A stretch of 64,000 bases of DNA, taken from Ruegeria_C sp041537905. GTDB lineage: Bacteria; Pseudomonadota; Alphaproteobacteria; Rhodobacterales; Rhodobacteraceae. Location of the stretch: the NCBI RefSeq assembly GCF_041537905.1, contig NZ_JBGRUO010000023.1, positions 1 to 64,000 on the forward strand, in the 5' to 3' direction. The notes beneath the pieces are model-generated. The model saw nothing but the letters and a program-made list of their open reading frames with translations, made no database searches and was not told where the DNA came from. Position numbers and translations under genes: made by a program. Positions 25,135 to 33,467 of the stretch are shown piece by piece; within the stretch, counting starts at the first letter, position 1, and the number at the start of each line of letters is the position of its first letter.

Positions 25135-25794
25135 TTAAAGGCCCAGGACACGCATTTGTTGCGACATCTGGTGGTATGAACCGTCAACATGCCGCTTGAT
25201 CACCTCAACGGCCCGCTCGGCATCATTGGCGCGAAAGGCATCAATCAACTCGCGGTGTTCGCGCTTGATGGCCTCGAAGCGGGCCGGCTTGATGCTCAGC
25301 TTGGCGCCATGAACATTCAGCGCCCGCCGCAGGTTCTGCCACATCTCGGCGGCTTGCTGGTTGTAGTGCCGCTTGCAGATGGTGCGATGGAACTCGGCAT
25401 CCAGCTTGCGGAACAGCACAATATCAGGGGCCGCGCTCTGCTCGATCTGTTCCTGTATCGCTTCCATCTCATCAATCATTTCCGAGGGCGCAAATTCAGC
25501 GAACCAGCCGACAAAGTAGGGCTCCAGCAGCTGCAGGATCTCGAAAATATTCTGGATGGTGTTGGCGTCGGCCTTGCGGATCGTTGCCCCGCGATTTGGG
25601 CTGATATCCACGAATCCTTCACCTTGCAGACGCCGCAGAACTTCGCGCACGGGGCTGGTACTGACGCCGTAGCGCCGCGCCAGTTCAGCGACCTTCAAAC
25701 GTTGCCCGCCTTCCAGCACACCGCCGGAAATGTCTGACAAAACGGCCTCGTACAGCGAGGATTCAGTGTCGCCGGATTTGTCGATGGCATTCAT
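25135..25794 (-). CDS. GntR-family regulator with FCD ligand domain
   Basis: This 219-residue protein has an N-terminal winged HTH ('RLKVAELARRYGVSTSPVRE', about 28-47) and an all-helical FCD domain with metal/acid-ligand histidines in 'DAEFHRTICKRHYN' and 'IKREHRELIDAF'. It lies between the sugar ABC operon and the GalD-like/dipeptide-ABC operon and probably represses both until a sugar-acid intermediate binds. Confidence 0.92.
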   Translation of the reverse strand: MNAIDKSGDTESSLYEAVLSDISGGVLEGGQRLKVAELARRYGVSTSPVREVLRRLQGEGFVDISPNRGATIRKADANTIQNIFEILQLLEPYFVGWFAEFAPSEMIDEMEAIQEQIEQSAAPDIVLFRKLDAEFHRTICKRHYNQQAAEMWQNLRRALNVHGAKLSIKPARFEAIKREHRELIDAFRANDAERAVEVIKRHVDGSYHQMSQQMRVLGL

Positions 25795-25912
25795 ATCAGT
25801 CCACGTCTCAGTCTGGGCCAGCCCTGCGGGATACGCATTGCTGTGTCCCGACGAAACTAGGGGAGTTTAGACGGGAGTTCCAGCTTTTTGACCAACCGAT
25901 TCCGCTTCTTTG

Positions 25913-25945
25913 TGATATTAAATGAAAAAAATAATATACGATTTG
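25913..25945 (+). promoter_or_regulatory. AT-rich promoter/operator region before the GalD-like gene
   Basis: This stretch contains GATATTAAATG and AAATAATATACGAT, matching in reverse complement the AT-rich element upstream of the sugar ABC operon. It lies about 55-85 bp before the GalD-like start and is a candidate GntR operator. Confidence 0.4.
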
Positions 25946-25998
25946 AGAAATTTGATGATATCAATATCGGAAAGAGACTCGCTGATCCGGGGGATACC

Positions 25999-27156
25999 TT
26001 GCCCAGAATTGCATCCATTGAACCGCTTTTGGTCCGCGTTGGTCATCGCAACCAGCTTCTCGTCAAGGTCATGACCGAAGACGGGACCGTCGGCTGGGGA
26101 GAGTCAGGCATGTCCTCGCGAGAACGCTCCGTCGCGGCCACAATCTCGCACTTTGCGGATTTCCTCGTCGGGCAGGATTCGCGCAGGATCGGGCGCATCT
26201 GGCAAGAGGCCTATCGCAGCCAGTATTTCGAGGGTGGGCGCGTTCTGACGGCGGCGATCTCGGCCATCGACATCGCGTTGTATGATATTCTTGGAAAGCA
26301 GCTTGAGGTGCCTGTTTATCAACTTCTTGGTGGACGCCAGCGCGATACGGTGCCCAGCTTTGCCAGTTGCATGGGCACCAGTGCGCAGGAGTTGCTGGAC
26401 AAGGCGCGCATTCTGGTCGAGGCCGGTTGGGATTGCATACGGATCTACCCATCGAATTTCGACAATGGCGGGATCTATGATCCACGTGCCTCCTTGTCCG
26501 GAACCGCCGAAGAACTGATTGCGATCCGCGAGGAATTTGGCCGCGCGATCACGCTGGGCATCGATTTACATCACCGGTTTTCGGTTGCCGAAGCCGCAAG
26601 CTTTTGCCAGATGCTGCCGGTGGGCACGCTGGACTTTCTCGAGGAACCGATCCGCAGCGAAACACCCGAAGCCTATGCGGCGCTGCGCAAAATGGTCGAT
26701 GTGCCCTTTGCAATCGGCGAAGAGTTTTCTTCGAAATGGGAAGCCGCGCGTTTTCTCGAAGCGGGCCTGACGCAATACATGCGCCTTGATATCTGCAATA
26801 TCGGCGGCTTCACCGAAGCGATGAAAGTCGCTGGCTGGTGCGAGCGGCATTATGTCGATCTGATGCCGCACAACCCTTTGGGGCCAGTCTGTACCGCCGC
26901 GTCAATCCACATGGCGGCTGCGGTCCCGAACTTCAGCTGGATTGAAACCCGTCAATCCTGCGTCGAACAGGATCTGGGGTTTCACGACCCCCGGATCTTC
27001 CCGGTTCAGGTTGAAATGGACGGACCCGTCTATGTCGTGCCTGACGCGCCCGGATTGGGGGTGGAGGTGGACGAGGATGTCGCACGGGCGGTCATCCCGG
27101 ACCACGTCGAGTCTCCCCATCTGCGCAGGCCCGATGGCTCCGTGACCAACTGGTGA
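25999..27156 (+). CDS. Enolase-superfamily sugar-acid dehydratase, galactonate-dehydratase-like
   Basis: This protein of about 385 residues belongs to the MR/MLE group of the enolase superfamily. Metal ligands are visible in 'GIDLHHRF' (Asp), 'FLEEPIR' (Glu) and 'IGEEF' (Glu), and the catalytic 'MPHNPLGP' is characteristic of D-galactonate dehydratase-type enzymes. Such enzymes convert aldonic acids to 2-keto-3-deoxy acids. A GGGGGA directly precedes TTG 25999, giving a family-like N-terminus; the frame extends to 25888 through AT-rich promoter DNA and is unlikely to be translated there. It leads the dipeptide-type ABC and sulfatase genes. Confidence 0.85.
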   Translation: MPRIASIEPLLVRVGHRNQLLVKVMTEDGTVGWGESGMSSRERSVAATISHFADFLVGQDSRRIGRIWQEAYRSQYFEGGRVLTAAISAIDIALYDILGKQLEVPVYQLLGGRQRDTVPSFASCMGTSAQELLDKARILVEAGWDCIRIYPSNFDNGGIYDPRASLSGTAEELIAIREEFGRAITLGIDLHHRFSVAEAASFCQMLPVGTLDFLEEPIRSETPEAYAALRKMVDVPFAIGEEFSSKWEAARFLEAGLTQYMRLDICNIGGFTEAMKVAGWCERHYVDLMPHNPLGPVCTAASIHMAAAVPNFSWIETRQSCVEQDLGFHDPRIFPVQVEMDGPVYVVPDAPGLGVEVDEDVARAVIPDHVESPHLRRPDGSVTNW

Positions 27157-27195
27157 CTTTGACAAGGATCGACTTTGCCGAATGAGGAGGAAGTA

Positions 27196-29124
27196 ATGAG
27201 GACGTTCAAAGGATACAACAGGATGCGCCAAGCGGGCGCACTTGTGCTCGCCGTGGCCTGCGCCATCCCGGCCTGGGCCTTCGAGGAGGCGCCTGATCTT
27301 GCGGCGAAAGTCGCCGCAGGTGAGCTGCCACCGGTCGAGGAACGCCTGCCCAACGAACCAATGGTCATGGAGACGCTCGACAGCATAGGCGAATACGGGG
27401 GAACCCTGCGCCGTGCAATCCTGGGCGGCGGTGACCAGCACAACATCCTGCGTCAGGTCGGTACCGAATTGCTCGTCCGCTGGAGTCCTGATTGGAGCGA
27501 GGTGCAGCCCAACATCGCCGAAAGCTGGACCGTATCCGATGATGCAACAACCTATACGTTCAAGCTGCGCGATGGCATGCGCTGGTCCGATGGCGCCCCC
27601 TTTACGGCCCACGATATCATGTTCTGGTATGAGGTGTTCCTCGACGAACGGTTAACCCCTTCGAAACATGCGAATTTCGTTGACGCGGGCGGCCCGGTCA
27701 AAGTGACGAAAATCGACGACACGACGGTCGAGTTCAAATTCAGCGAGCCCAACGGCCTGTTCATCCAGAACCTCGCCTATGGCTTCGGCTACCCGCCAGT
27801 GGTTTATGCAAAGCACTATCTCAGCCAGTTCCATGCTGATCATAACCCGGATGTGCAGGCGCTGGTTGATGCCGAACCGGCTGCGGCGGATTGGGTCTCG
27901 CTATTCAACCTCAAGGCCGGCCCGATGCACACGCCGCTGTTCTGGCAGAACCCCGACCGTCCAACGCTGCACGCCTGGAAGGTCAAGAACGCCTATGGCT
28001 CGACCGACCGCGTGGTGGCCGAGCGTAACCCCTATTTCTGGAAAGTGGATGAGGCCGGGAACCAGTTGCCCTATATCGACGGGCTGACATGGGATCAGGT
28101 CGAAGACCCTGAATCGATCCTTCTCAAGGCGTTCAATGGCGAGATCGACTATATGGCGCGTCATATCGGTCGTCCCGTAAATCTCGCGGCGCTGACCGAC
28201 AACAAGGAACGCGGTCAATATGGTTTCTTTCAGGTCGGTGACATTCCCGGCAGTCAGACGGCGATCCTGCTGAACCTCAACAACCCCGATCCGGTCAAGA
28301 ATGAGATCGTCAACAAGTTCGAGTTCCGGCAGGCGCTGAGCCACGCCATGGACCGCGAGGAAATCAATGATCTAGTCTATCTCGGTGCCGGGCGGCCGGT
28401 CCAGACTGCGCCCCACCCCAACGCGCCGTTTTATAACGAGGAATGGGCCACGCGTTACACCGAGTTCGATCCGGACCTGGCCAATGAACTGCTCGACGGT
28501 ATCGGGCTCGATCAGCGCGACAGTGATGGGTATCGCCTTGGGCCGGGTGGCGAAAGGTTCACGCTGGTCTTTCTGGTCGCGGACGTGTTCGGCTGGCAAT
28601 ATCCCGATGTTGCAGAGCTGATGGCGGGCTATGCCAAGGATGTCGGGCTGGACTTTCAGATCCGCGCCTCGGACCGCTCCCGCCTGCAGGAGATCGCTTC
28701 GGCGGCCGAGCACGATGCCTATATCTGGAACTGTCCCGGCGGGCTGGTCGATGCCTATGCCAATCCGTTCTGTTACCTGCCGCGCGGCGGAGCGGTCTAT
28801 TGGGCGCCCAAATGGGCAGCCTGGGGTGTCGACAACATCAAGGGGATCGAACCGCCCGACCACATCAAGGAACTGTTCACGATCTACAAGGGTGTCACTT
28901 CGACCGGCGATCCGGCCAAACAGGAAGAAGCGCTGCTGGAACTGATCGAAAAGGCAAACTCCCAATTGCTGACCATTGGTCTGATCCAAAGCAACGGCGC
29001 CTTTGGCATCGTGCGCAACAATGTGCGCAACTATGTCGACCCGATGCCGATTGCGGGTCAACTCTGGACGCCCGCGCCCTACACGGCGCAGGTCTATTTC
29101 GAGGGCGGAGCAAACCTGCCCTGA
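27196..29124 (+). CDS. Family 5 (peptide/oligosaccharide) ABC substrate-binding protein
   Basis: This 642-residue periplasmic protein has a signal peptide ending 'IPAWAFEEA' and a family 5 layout ('ILRQVGTELLVRWSPDWSEV', 'SWTVSDDATTYTFKLRDGM'). ATG 27196 follows GAGGAGG. At about 640 residues it is longer than DppA or OppA (about 530), a size class often linked to oligosaccharide or plant/algal-sugar uptake. It supplies the permeases encoded next; a strong stem-loop follows the stop. Confidence 0.92.
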   Translation: MRTFKGYNRMRQAGALVLAVACAIPAWAFEEAPDLAAKVAAGELPPVEERLPNEPMVMETLDSIGEYGGTLRRAILGGGDQHNILRQVGTELLVRWSPDWSEVQPNIAESWTVSDDATTYTFKLRDGMRWSDGAPFTAHDIMFWYEVFLDERLTPSKHANFVDAGGPVKVTKIDDTTVEFKFSEPNGLFIQNLAYGFGYPPVVYAKHYLSQFHADHNPDVQALVDAEPAAADWVSLFNLKAGPMHTPLFWQNPDRPTLHAWKVKNAYGSTDRVVAERNPYFWKVDEAGNQLPYIDGLTWDQVEDPESILLKAFNGEIDYMARHIGRPVNLAALTDNKERGQYGFFQVGDIPGSQTAILLNLNNPDPVKNEIVNKFEFRQALSHAMDREEINDLVYLGAGRPVQTAPHPNAPFYNEEWATRYTEFDPDLANELLDGIGLDQRDSDGYRLGPGGERFTLVFLVADVFGWQYPDVAELMAGYAKDVGLDFQIRASDRSRLQEIASAAEHDAYIWNCPGGLVDAYANPFCYLPRGGAVYWAPKWAAWGVDNIKGIEPPDHIKELFTIYKGVTSTGDPAKQEEALLELIEKANSQLLTIGLIQSNGAFGIVRNNVRNYVDPMPIAGQLWTPAPYTAQVYFEGGANLP

Positions 29125-29135
29125 CCGGTCCCGAC

Positions 29136-29164
29136 CCCACCTTGGGCCAATGGCCCGGGGTGGG
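29136..29164 (+). promoter_or_regulatory. Intercistronic stem-loop after the family 5 binding-protein gene
   Basis: CCCACCTTGGGCC pairs with GGCCCGGGGTGGG, 13 bp including two G-U pairs, with a 3-nt AAT loop. It begins 12 bp after the stop and 86 bp before the permease start. It is a strong structure without a T-run, and likely stabilises the binding-protein message. Confidence 0.7.
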
Positions 29165-29249
29165 ACGCTTCAATCCAGACGCTTGATCTTCAGGCTGCGA
29201 TCCCGACAATCCCAGAGACCGGACACCGGCACCACCAGGAGACAGACAT

Positions 29250-30233
29250 ATGCTGGGGTTTCTATATCGCCGCATCCTTTACATGATCCCGACGGTGTTT
29301 CTGGTGTCCATCGTGACGTTCATCATTATCCAACTGCCGCCGGGCGATTACCTCGATACGCTGGCGGCAGAGCTATCGGATCAGGGCGGTCTGGACGAAG
29401 GCACGGCGCAGGCTTTGCGCGATCAATACGGGCTGGGGCAGCCGATTTATGTTCAATATTACAAATGGATGAAGGGTATCCTGCTGCACGGAAACTTCGG
29501 GCTGTCTTTTGAAAAGAACGTCCCGGTGAATGATCTGATCTGGGACCGGCTGGGCTGGACCTTTGGCATATCGATCCTGACGCTGTTGTTCATCTGGATC
29601 GTGGCCCTGCCCATCGGGGTCTATTCGGCCGTTCGCAAGTATTCATTTGGTGACTATGCGGCAACCTTCCTTGGTTTTGTCGGTCTGGCCATTCCGAACT
29701 TTCTGCTGGCACTGGTGATGATGTATATCGCGTTCAAGTATTTCGGCCAAAGCGTTGGCGGGCTGGTGAGCCCACAATATTTGGATGCGCCTTGGACCTG
29801 GGATAAATTTGTCGACCTGCTGAAGCACATCTGGATGCCGATTGTTGTGGTTGGCACATCCGGAGCTGCTGCGCTGATCCGGATCATGCGTGCCAATCTG
29901 CTGGACGAACTCTACCGCCCATACGTTACCACCGCTCGCGCCAAGGGCATGTCGGAATTTCAGCTTTTGCTCCGCTATCCGCTGCGCGTGGCGCTGAACC
30001 CTTTTGTGTCCACCATTGGCTGGATCCTGCCCACGCTGGTCTCCGGCGAGATCATCGTCGCTGTTGTCATGAACCTGCCGACAACCGGGCCGCTGCTGCT
30101 GCGCGCACTGCTCGTGCAGGATATGTATCTGGCTGGTTCGCTGATACTGATTGTCAGTTTGTTGACCGTGCTTGGCACGCTGATCTCAGACCTGCTGCTG
30201 GCGTGGATCGACCCGAGGATCAGGTATCAATGA
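29250..30233 (+). CDS. Dipeptide/oligosaccharide-type ABC permease, DppB-like
   Basis: This 327-residue inner-membrane protein begins 'LGFLYRRILYMIPTVFLVS' with the DppB N-terminal pattern, six predicted helices and an EAA loop 'TARAKGMSEFQLLLRYPLR' (about 230-248). Stop and next start overlap as ATGA, so DppB- and DppC-like subunits are coupled. Confidence 0.93.
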   Translation: MLGFLYRRILYMIPTVFLVSIVTFIIIQLPPGDYLDTLAAELSDQGGLDEGTAQALRDQYGLGQPIYVQYYKWMKGILLHGNFGLSFEKNVPVNDLIWDRLGWTFGISILTLLFIWIVALPIGVYSAVRKYSFGDYAATFLGFVGLAIPNFLLALVMMYIAFKYFGQSVGGLVSPQYLDAPWTWDKFVDLLKHIWMPIVVVGTSGAAALIRIMRANLLDELYRPYVTTARAKGMSEFQLLLRYPLRVALNPFVSTIGWILPTLVSGEIIVAVVMNLPTTGPLLLRALLVQDMYLAGSLILIVSLLTVLGTLISDLLLAWIDPRIRYQ

Positions 30234-31378
30234 CCGCCACTCACACCTCGCCCCCGGTACCACCCCAGGATACGGGCAATGCAGTCCCCGTGCTGCTGGG
30301 TCCCTGGCAACTGACGTGGCGCAAGTTCCGGCGTCACCGCGTGGCGTATTACAGCCTATGGGTCGTGGGCCTGATCTATGTAATGGCACTGTTCGGCGAT
30401 TTCCTGTCGCCCGAAGACCCCACCGACACCAACCGCCGCGGTCTGTTCGCGCCGCCGCAGGGCATCTATTTCTTCGTCGAAGACGAAAACGGCGACCGTA
30501 GCTTCCTGCTGCATGGCAAGGCCATGCGTCAGAAAATCGATCAGACCACGATGCGGCGCAGCTACGTGGTCGACCCCCGTCGCGTGATCCCGCTGGGGTT
30601 TTTTGTCGAAGGGTATGAATATGAAATCCTCGGGCTGATCCCGTCCAAGACGCATCTGTTCGGCCCGAAAGACCCTGATGATGTGATCTATTTCCTCGGG
30701 GCCGACCGGCTAGGCCGGGACGTGCTCAGCCGGATCATCGCGGGCACCAATATCTCCATGTCGATCGGTCTGATCGGTGTGCTGGTCTCGCTGGTCGTCG
30801 GTGTCTCGCTGGGCGGGCTGTCTGGGTATTACGGCGGCTGGGTCGACAACGTGATCCAGCGGTTGATCGAGTTCATCCGGTCGATCCCGACCATCCCATT
30901 GTGGATGGGGCTGGCCGCCGCCATCCCATTGGGTTGGCCACCGCTGCGTACCTATTTCATTGTCACGCTGATCGTATCAATGATCGGCTGGACCTCGCTG
31001 GCGCGGGAAGTGCGGGGCAAGTTCCTGTCTCTGCGAAGCGAGGATTTCATTACCGCCGCCCGGCTCGACGGGCTGAGCGATTGGGAGGTGATCCGCAAGC
31101 ACATGGTCCCCTCCTTCTCAAGTCATATCATTGCCTCGCTCACGCTGGCCGTGCCGCTGATGATCCTTGCCGAAACCTCACTGTCCTTTCTGGGCATCGG
31201 CCTGCAACCACCAATCATTTCCTGGGGCACCTTGTTGAAAGAGGCCCAGAACATCCGGTCGATCATCGAAGCACCCTGGCTGCTGATCGGGCCCGGAACC
31301 ATGATTGTGATCGCTGTTCTTGCCCTTAACTTCCTGGGAGACGGCCTCAGAGATGCCGCTGATCCGCATGCCCACTGA
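30230..31378 (+). CDS. DppC-like ABC permease with a long periplasmic insertion
   Basis: This 382-residue inner-membrane protein starts at ATG 30230, overlapping the DppB-like stop. The first helix (about 40-65) is followed by about 90 extra residues (roughly 68-155, including 'PPQGIYFFVEDENGDRSF' and 'VIPLGFFVEGYEYEILGLIP') before the usual 'LGADRLGRDVLSRII' of DppC. Ordinary DppC proteins are about 300 residues. The insertion is also known in some permeases paired with large family 5 binding proteins and may contact the receptor. The EAA loop is 'AARLDGLSDWEVIRKHMVP'. Confidence 0.9.
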   Translation: MTATHTSPPVPPQDTGNAVPVLLGPWQLTWRKFRRHRVAYYSLWVVGLIYVMALFGDFLSPEDPTDTNRRGLFAPPQGIYFFVEDENGDRSFLLHGKAMRQKIDQTTMRRSYVVDPRRVIPLGFFVEGYEYEILGLIPSKTHLFGPKDPDDVIYFLGADRLGRDVLSRIIAGTNISMSIGLIGVLVSLVVGVSLGGLSGYYGGWVDNVIQRLIEFIRSIPTIPLWMGLAAAIPLGWPPLRTYFIVTLIVSMIGWTSLAREVRGKFLSLRSEDFITAARLDGLSDWEVIRKHMVPSFSSHIIASLTLAVPLMILAETSLSFLGIGLQPPIISWGTLLKEAQNIRSIIEAPWLLIGPGTMIVIAVLALNFLGDGLRDAADPHAH

Positions 31379-32411
31379 CCTTGCCCATATGATCCCTGCG
31401 CCCGAAGGCCCGCCGCTGATCGAAATGCGCGGGCTCAAGACGCATTTCTTTACCGAAGATGGCGTCGTCAAGGCGGTCGAGGGCGTTGATCTGGATATCT
31501 ATCCCAATCGCACGTTATGCATTCTGGGCGAAAGCGGGTGTGGCAAGTCGATCATGGCCCGCTCGATCCTGCGTATCGTCGATGCTCCGGGCCGGATCAC
31601 GGCGGGCAGTATCCTCTATCGCGCGGCGGATGGGCGCACCGTTGACCTGGCCAAGGCCCGCCACGGATCGCGGGAATTGCGGGAAATCCGCGGTCAGGAC
31701 ATCGCGATGATCTTTCAGGAGCCCATGGTCTCGTTGGGCCCGATCCAGAAAATCGGTCGGCAGATCGTCGAAACCATCCTGCTGCATCGCAATGTGTCCA
31801 AGCGCGAAGCGCGCGAAATCGCCATCGAACTGCTGGACAAGGTCGGCATCCCCAAGCCAGCGGAGCGATACGAGGCTTACCCGTTCGAGCTGTCGGGCGG
31901 CATGCGCCAGCGCGCGATGATCGCCATGGCGCTCAGTTGCCAGCCCCGGCTGCTGATCGCGGATGAACCCACGACGGCGCTGGATGTGACGACACAGGCG
32001 CAAATCCTAGATCTGATCGCCGAGTTGAAGGACGAGTTGGGCATGGGCGTGATGCTGATCACCCACGACCTCGGTGTGGTCGCCGAAGTCGCCGAAGAGG
32101 TGGCGGTGATGTATATGGGCCAAGTGGTGGAACGGGGTGACGTCTATTCCATCTTCGAAAACCCGCTGCACCCCTATACACGGGCCCTACTGAACTCTGT
32201 GCCGAGGTTGGGCGCGCCAAAACAGCGACGGTTGCCCGCCATTCGCGGTATGGTTCCTCACCCGCTTGCGCGGCCATCAGGCTGCACGTTCCGCACCCGG
32301 TGTGACCAGTTCATGCCGGGCCTGTGTGATGTCCGTGAGCCCGATCTTGTCAGGCGCAACGAGTCCGAAGTTGCGTGTTTCCTGCACACGCGCGAGGTGC
32401 CGCATGACTGA
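31353..32411 (+). CDS. Dipeptide-type ABC ATPase, DppD-like
   Basis: This protein of about 352 residues has Walker A 'GESGCGKS', signature 'LSGGMRQRAMIAMAL', Walker B 'RLLIADEPTTALD' and the C-terminal oligopeptide-transporter region with cysteines ('CTFRTRCDQF'), a likely Fe-S site. I chose ATG 31353, which has GGAGACGG upstream and overlaps the permease; ATG 31368 is also possible. It forms the ATPase pair with the next gene's product. Confidence 0.92.
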   Translation: MPLIRMPTDLAHMIPAPEGPPLIEMRGLKTHFFTEDGVVKAVEGVDLDIYPNRTLCILGESGCGKSIMARSILRIVDAPGRITAGSILYRAADGRTVDLAKARHGSRELREIRGQDIAMIFQEPMVSLGPIQKIGRQIVETILLHRNVSKREAREIAIELLDKVGIPKPAERYEAYPFELSGGMRQRAMIAMALSCQPRLLIADEPTTALDVTTQAQILDLIAELKDELGMGVMLITHDLGVVAEVAEEVAVMYMGQVVERGDVYSIFENPLHPYTRALLNSVPRLGAPKQRRLPAIRGMVPHPLARPSGCTFRTRCDQFMPGLCDVREPDLVRRNESEVACFLHTREVPHD

Positions 32412-33387
32412 CCCGATTCTGGAAATTCGCGGGCTCAACAAGCACTTCCCCACCGGAGGTGGGTTTTTTGGCAAGGCGACGGGCGTCGTGAAGGCCGTGG
32501 ACGACATCAGCTTTGACGTCATCCGAGGTGAGACCTTTGGCATCGTCGGAGAAAGCGGGAGCGGCAAGACAACACTTGGACGCTGCATCATGCGCGTTTT
32601 GGAACCCAGCGGCGGGACAATCAGATTTAGCCGGAACGGCAGAGAGCCCATTGAACTGGCCGCTGCCGACAAGGCGTCGCTGACAGAGGTTTGGCGTGAC
32701 ATGCGCATGGTGTTCCAGGATCCGCAATCCTCGCTGAACCCCCGTCTGCGGGTGATCGATCTGGTTGGCCAATGTCTGACCAAGACCGAAGGTCTGGCGG
32801 GAAAGGACTTGGCCGAGAGGGTGTCATCATTGCTTGAACAGGTCGGGCTGCGACCGGAATACCTGATGCGATATCCCAATGCCTTTTCAGGCGGGCAGCG
32901 ACAGCGCCTTGGCATCGCCCGCGCCCTGGCGACCCGACCGGAACTGGTGATTGCAGACGAGGCTGTGTCGGCGCTGGATGTCTCGATCCAGGCGCAAACC
33001 CTGAACCTGCTGCGCGATCTTCAGGAAGAGCTGGACCTGACCTATGTGTTCATCGCCCATGATATCGCGGTGGTGGAACATTTCTGCGACCGGATCGCGG
33101 TCATGTATATGGGCCAGATCGTGGAACTTGCGACAACCGAAACCCTCTTCGAAACGCCCAGACACCCTTACACCCGAGCGCTGCTGGGTGCCGTTCCCAT
33201 ACCCGATCCGAGGGCACGGCGGAAACGGCGCAAGACGGTCCCGATCGGTGATGGAAGCCTCGCCCGTATCGGTTGCCGTTTCGCGCCGCGCTGCCCACAT
33301 GCCACCGCGCTTTGCACGACCAAACCACCGCCGCGCAAAACCATCGCTGGCGCCGATGTTCTCTGCCACCATGCGGGCGACATCTGA
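32404..33387 (+). CDS. Dipeptide-type ABC ATPase, DppF-like
   Basis: This 327-residue ATPase has Walker A 'GESGSGKTT', signature 'FSGGQRQRLGIARAL', Walker B 'ELVIADEAVSALD' and the C-terminal Cys region ('CRFAPRCPHATALC'). ATG 32404 overlaps the DppD-like gene by 8 bp. It completes a five-gene importer. Confidence 0.93.
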   Translation: MTDPILEIRGLNKHFPTGGGFFGKATGVVKAVDDISFDVIRGETFGIVGESGSGKTTLGRCIMRVLEPSGGTIRFSRNGREPIELAAADKASLTEVWRDMRMVFQDPQSSLNPRLRVIDLVGQCLTKTEGLAGKDLAERVSSLLEQVGLRPEYLMRYPNAFSGGQRQRLGIARALATRPELVIADEAVSALDVSIQAQTLNLLRDLQEELDLTYVFIAHDIAVVEHFCDRIAVMYMGQIVELATTETLFETPRHPYTRALLGAVPIPDPRARRKRRKTVPIGDGSLARIGCRFAPRCPHATALCTTKPPPRKTIAGADVLCHHAGDI

Positions 33388-33396
33388 GCCGGACCC

Positions 33397-33441
33397 GAGG
33401 GGCGTCAGCAGGCCGGTTCCTCCCTGTCGGCGACGCCCCTC
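33397..33441 (+). promoter_or_regulatory. Stem-loop between the ABC ATPase and sulfatase genes
   Basis: GAGGGGCGTC and GACGCCCCTC form a perfect 10-bp stem around a 25-nt loop, 10 bp after the DppF-like stop. No T-run follows. It could attenuate readthrough into the sulfatase gene or protect the message end. Confidence 0.55.
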
Positions 33442-33467
33442 ACCTCGAACGTTCAAATCAGGAGAGA

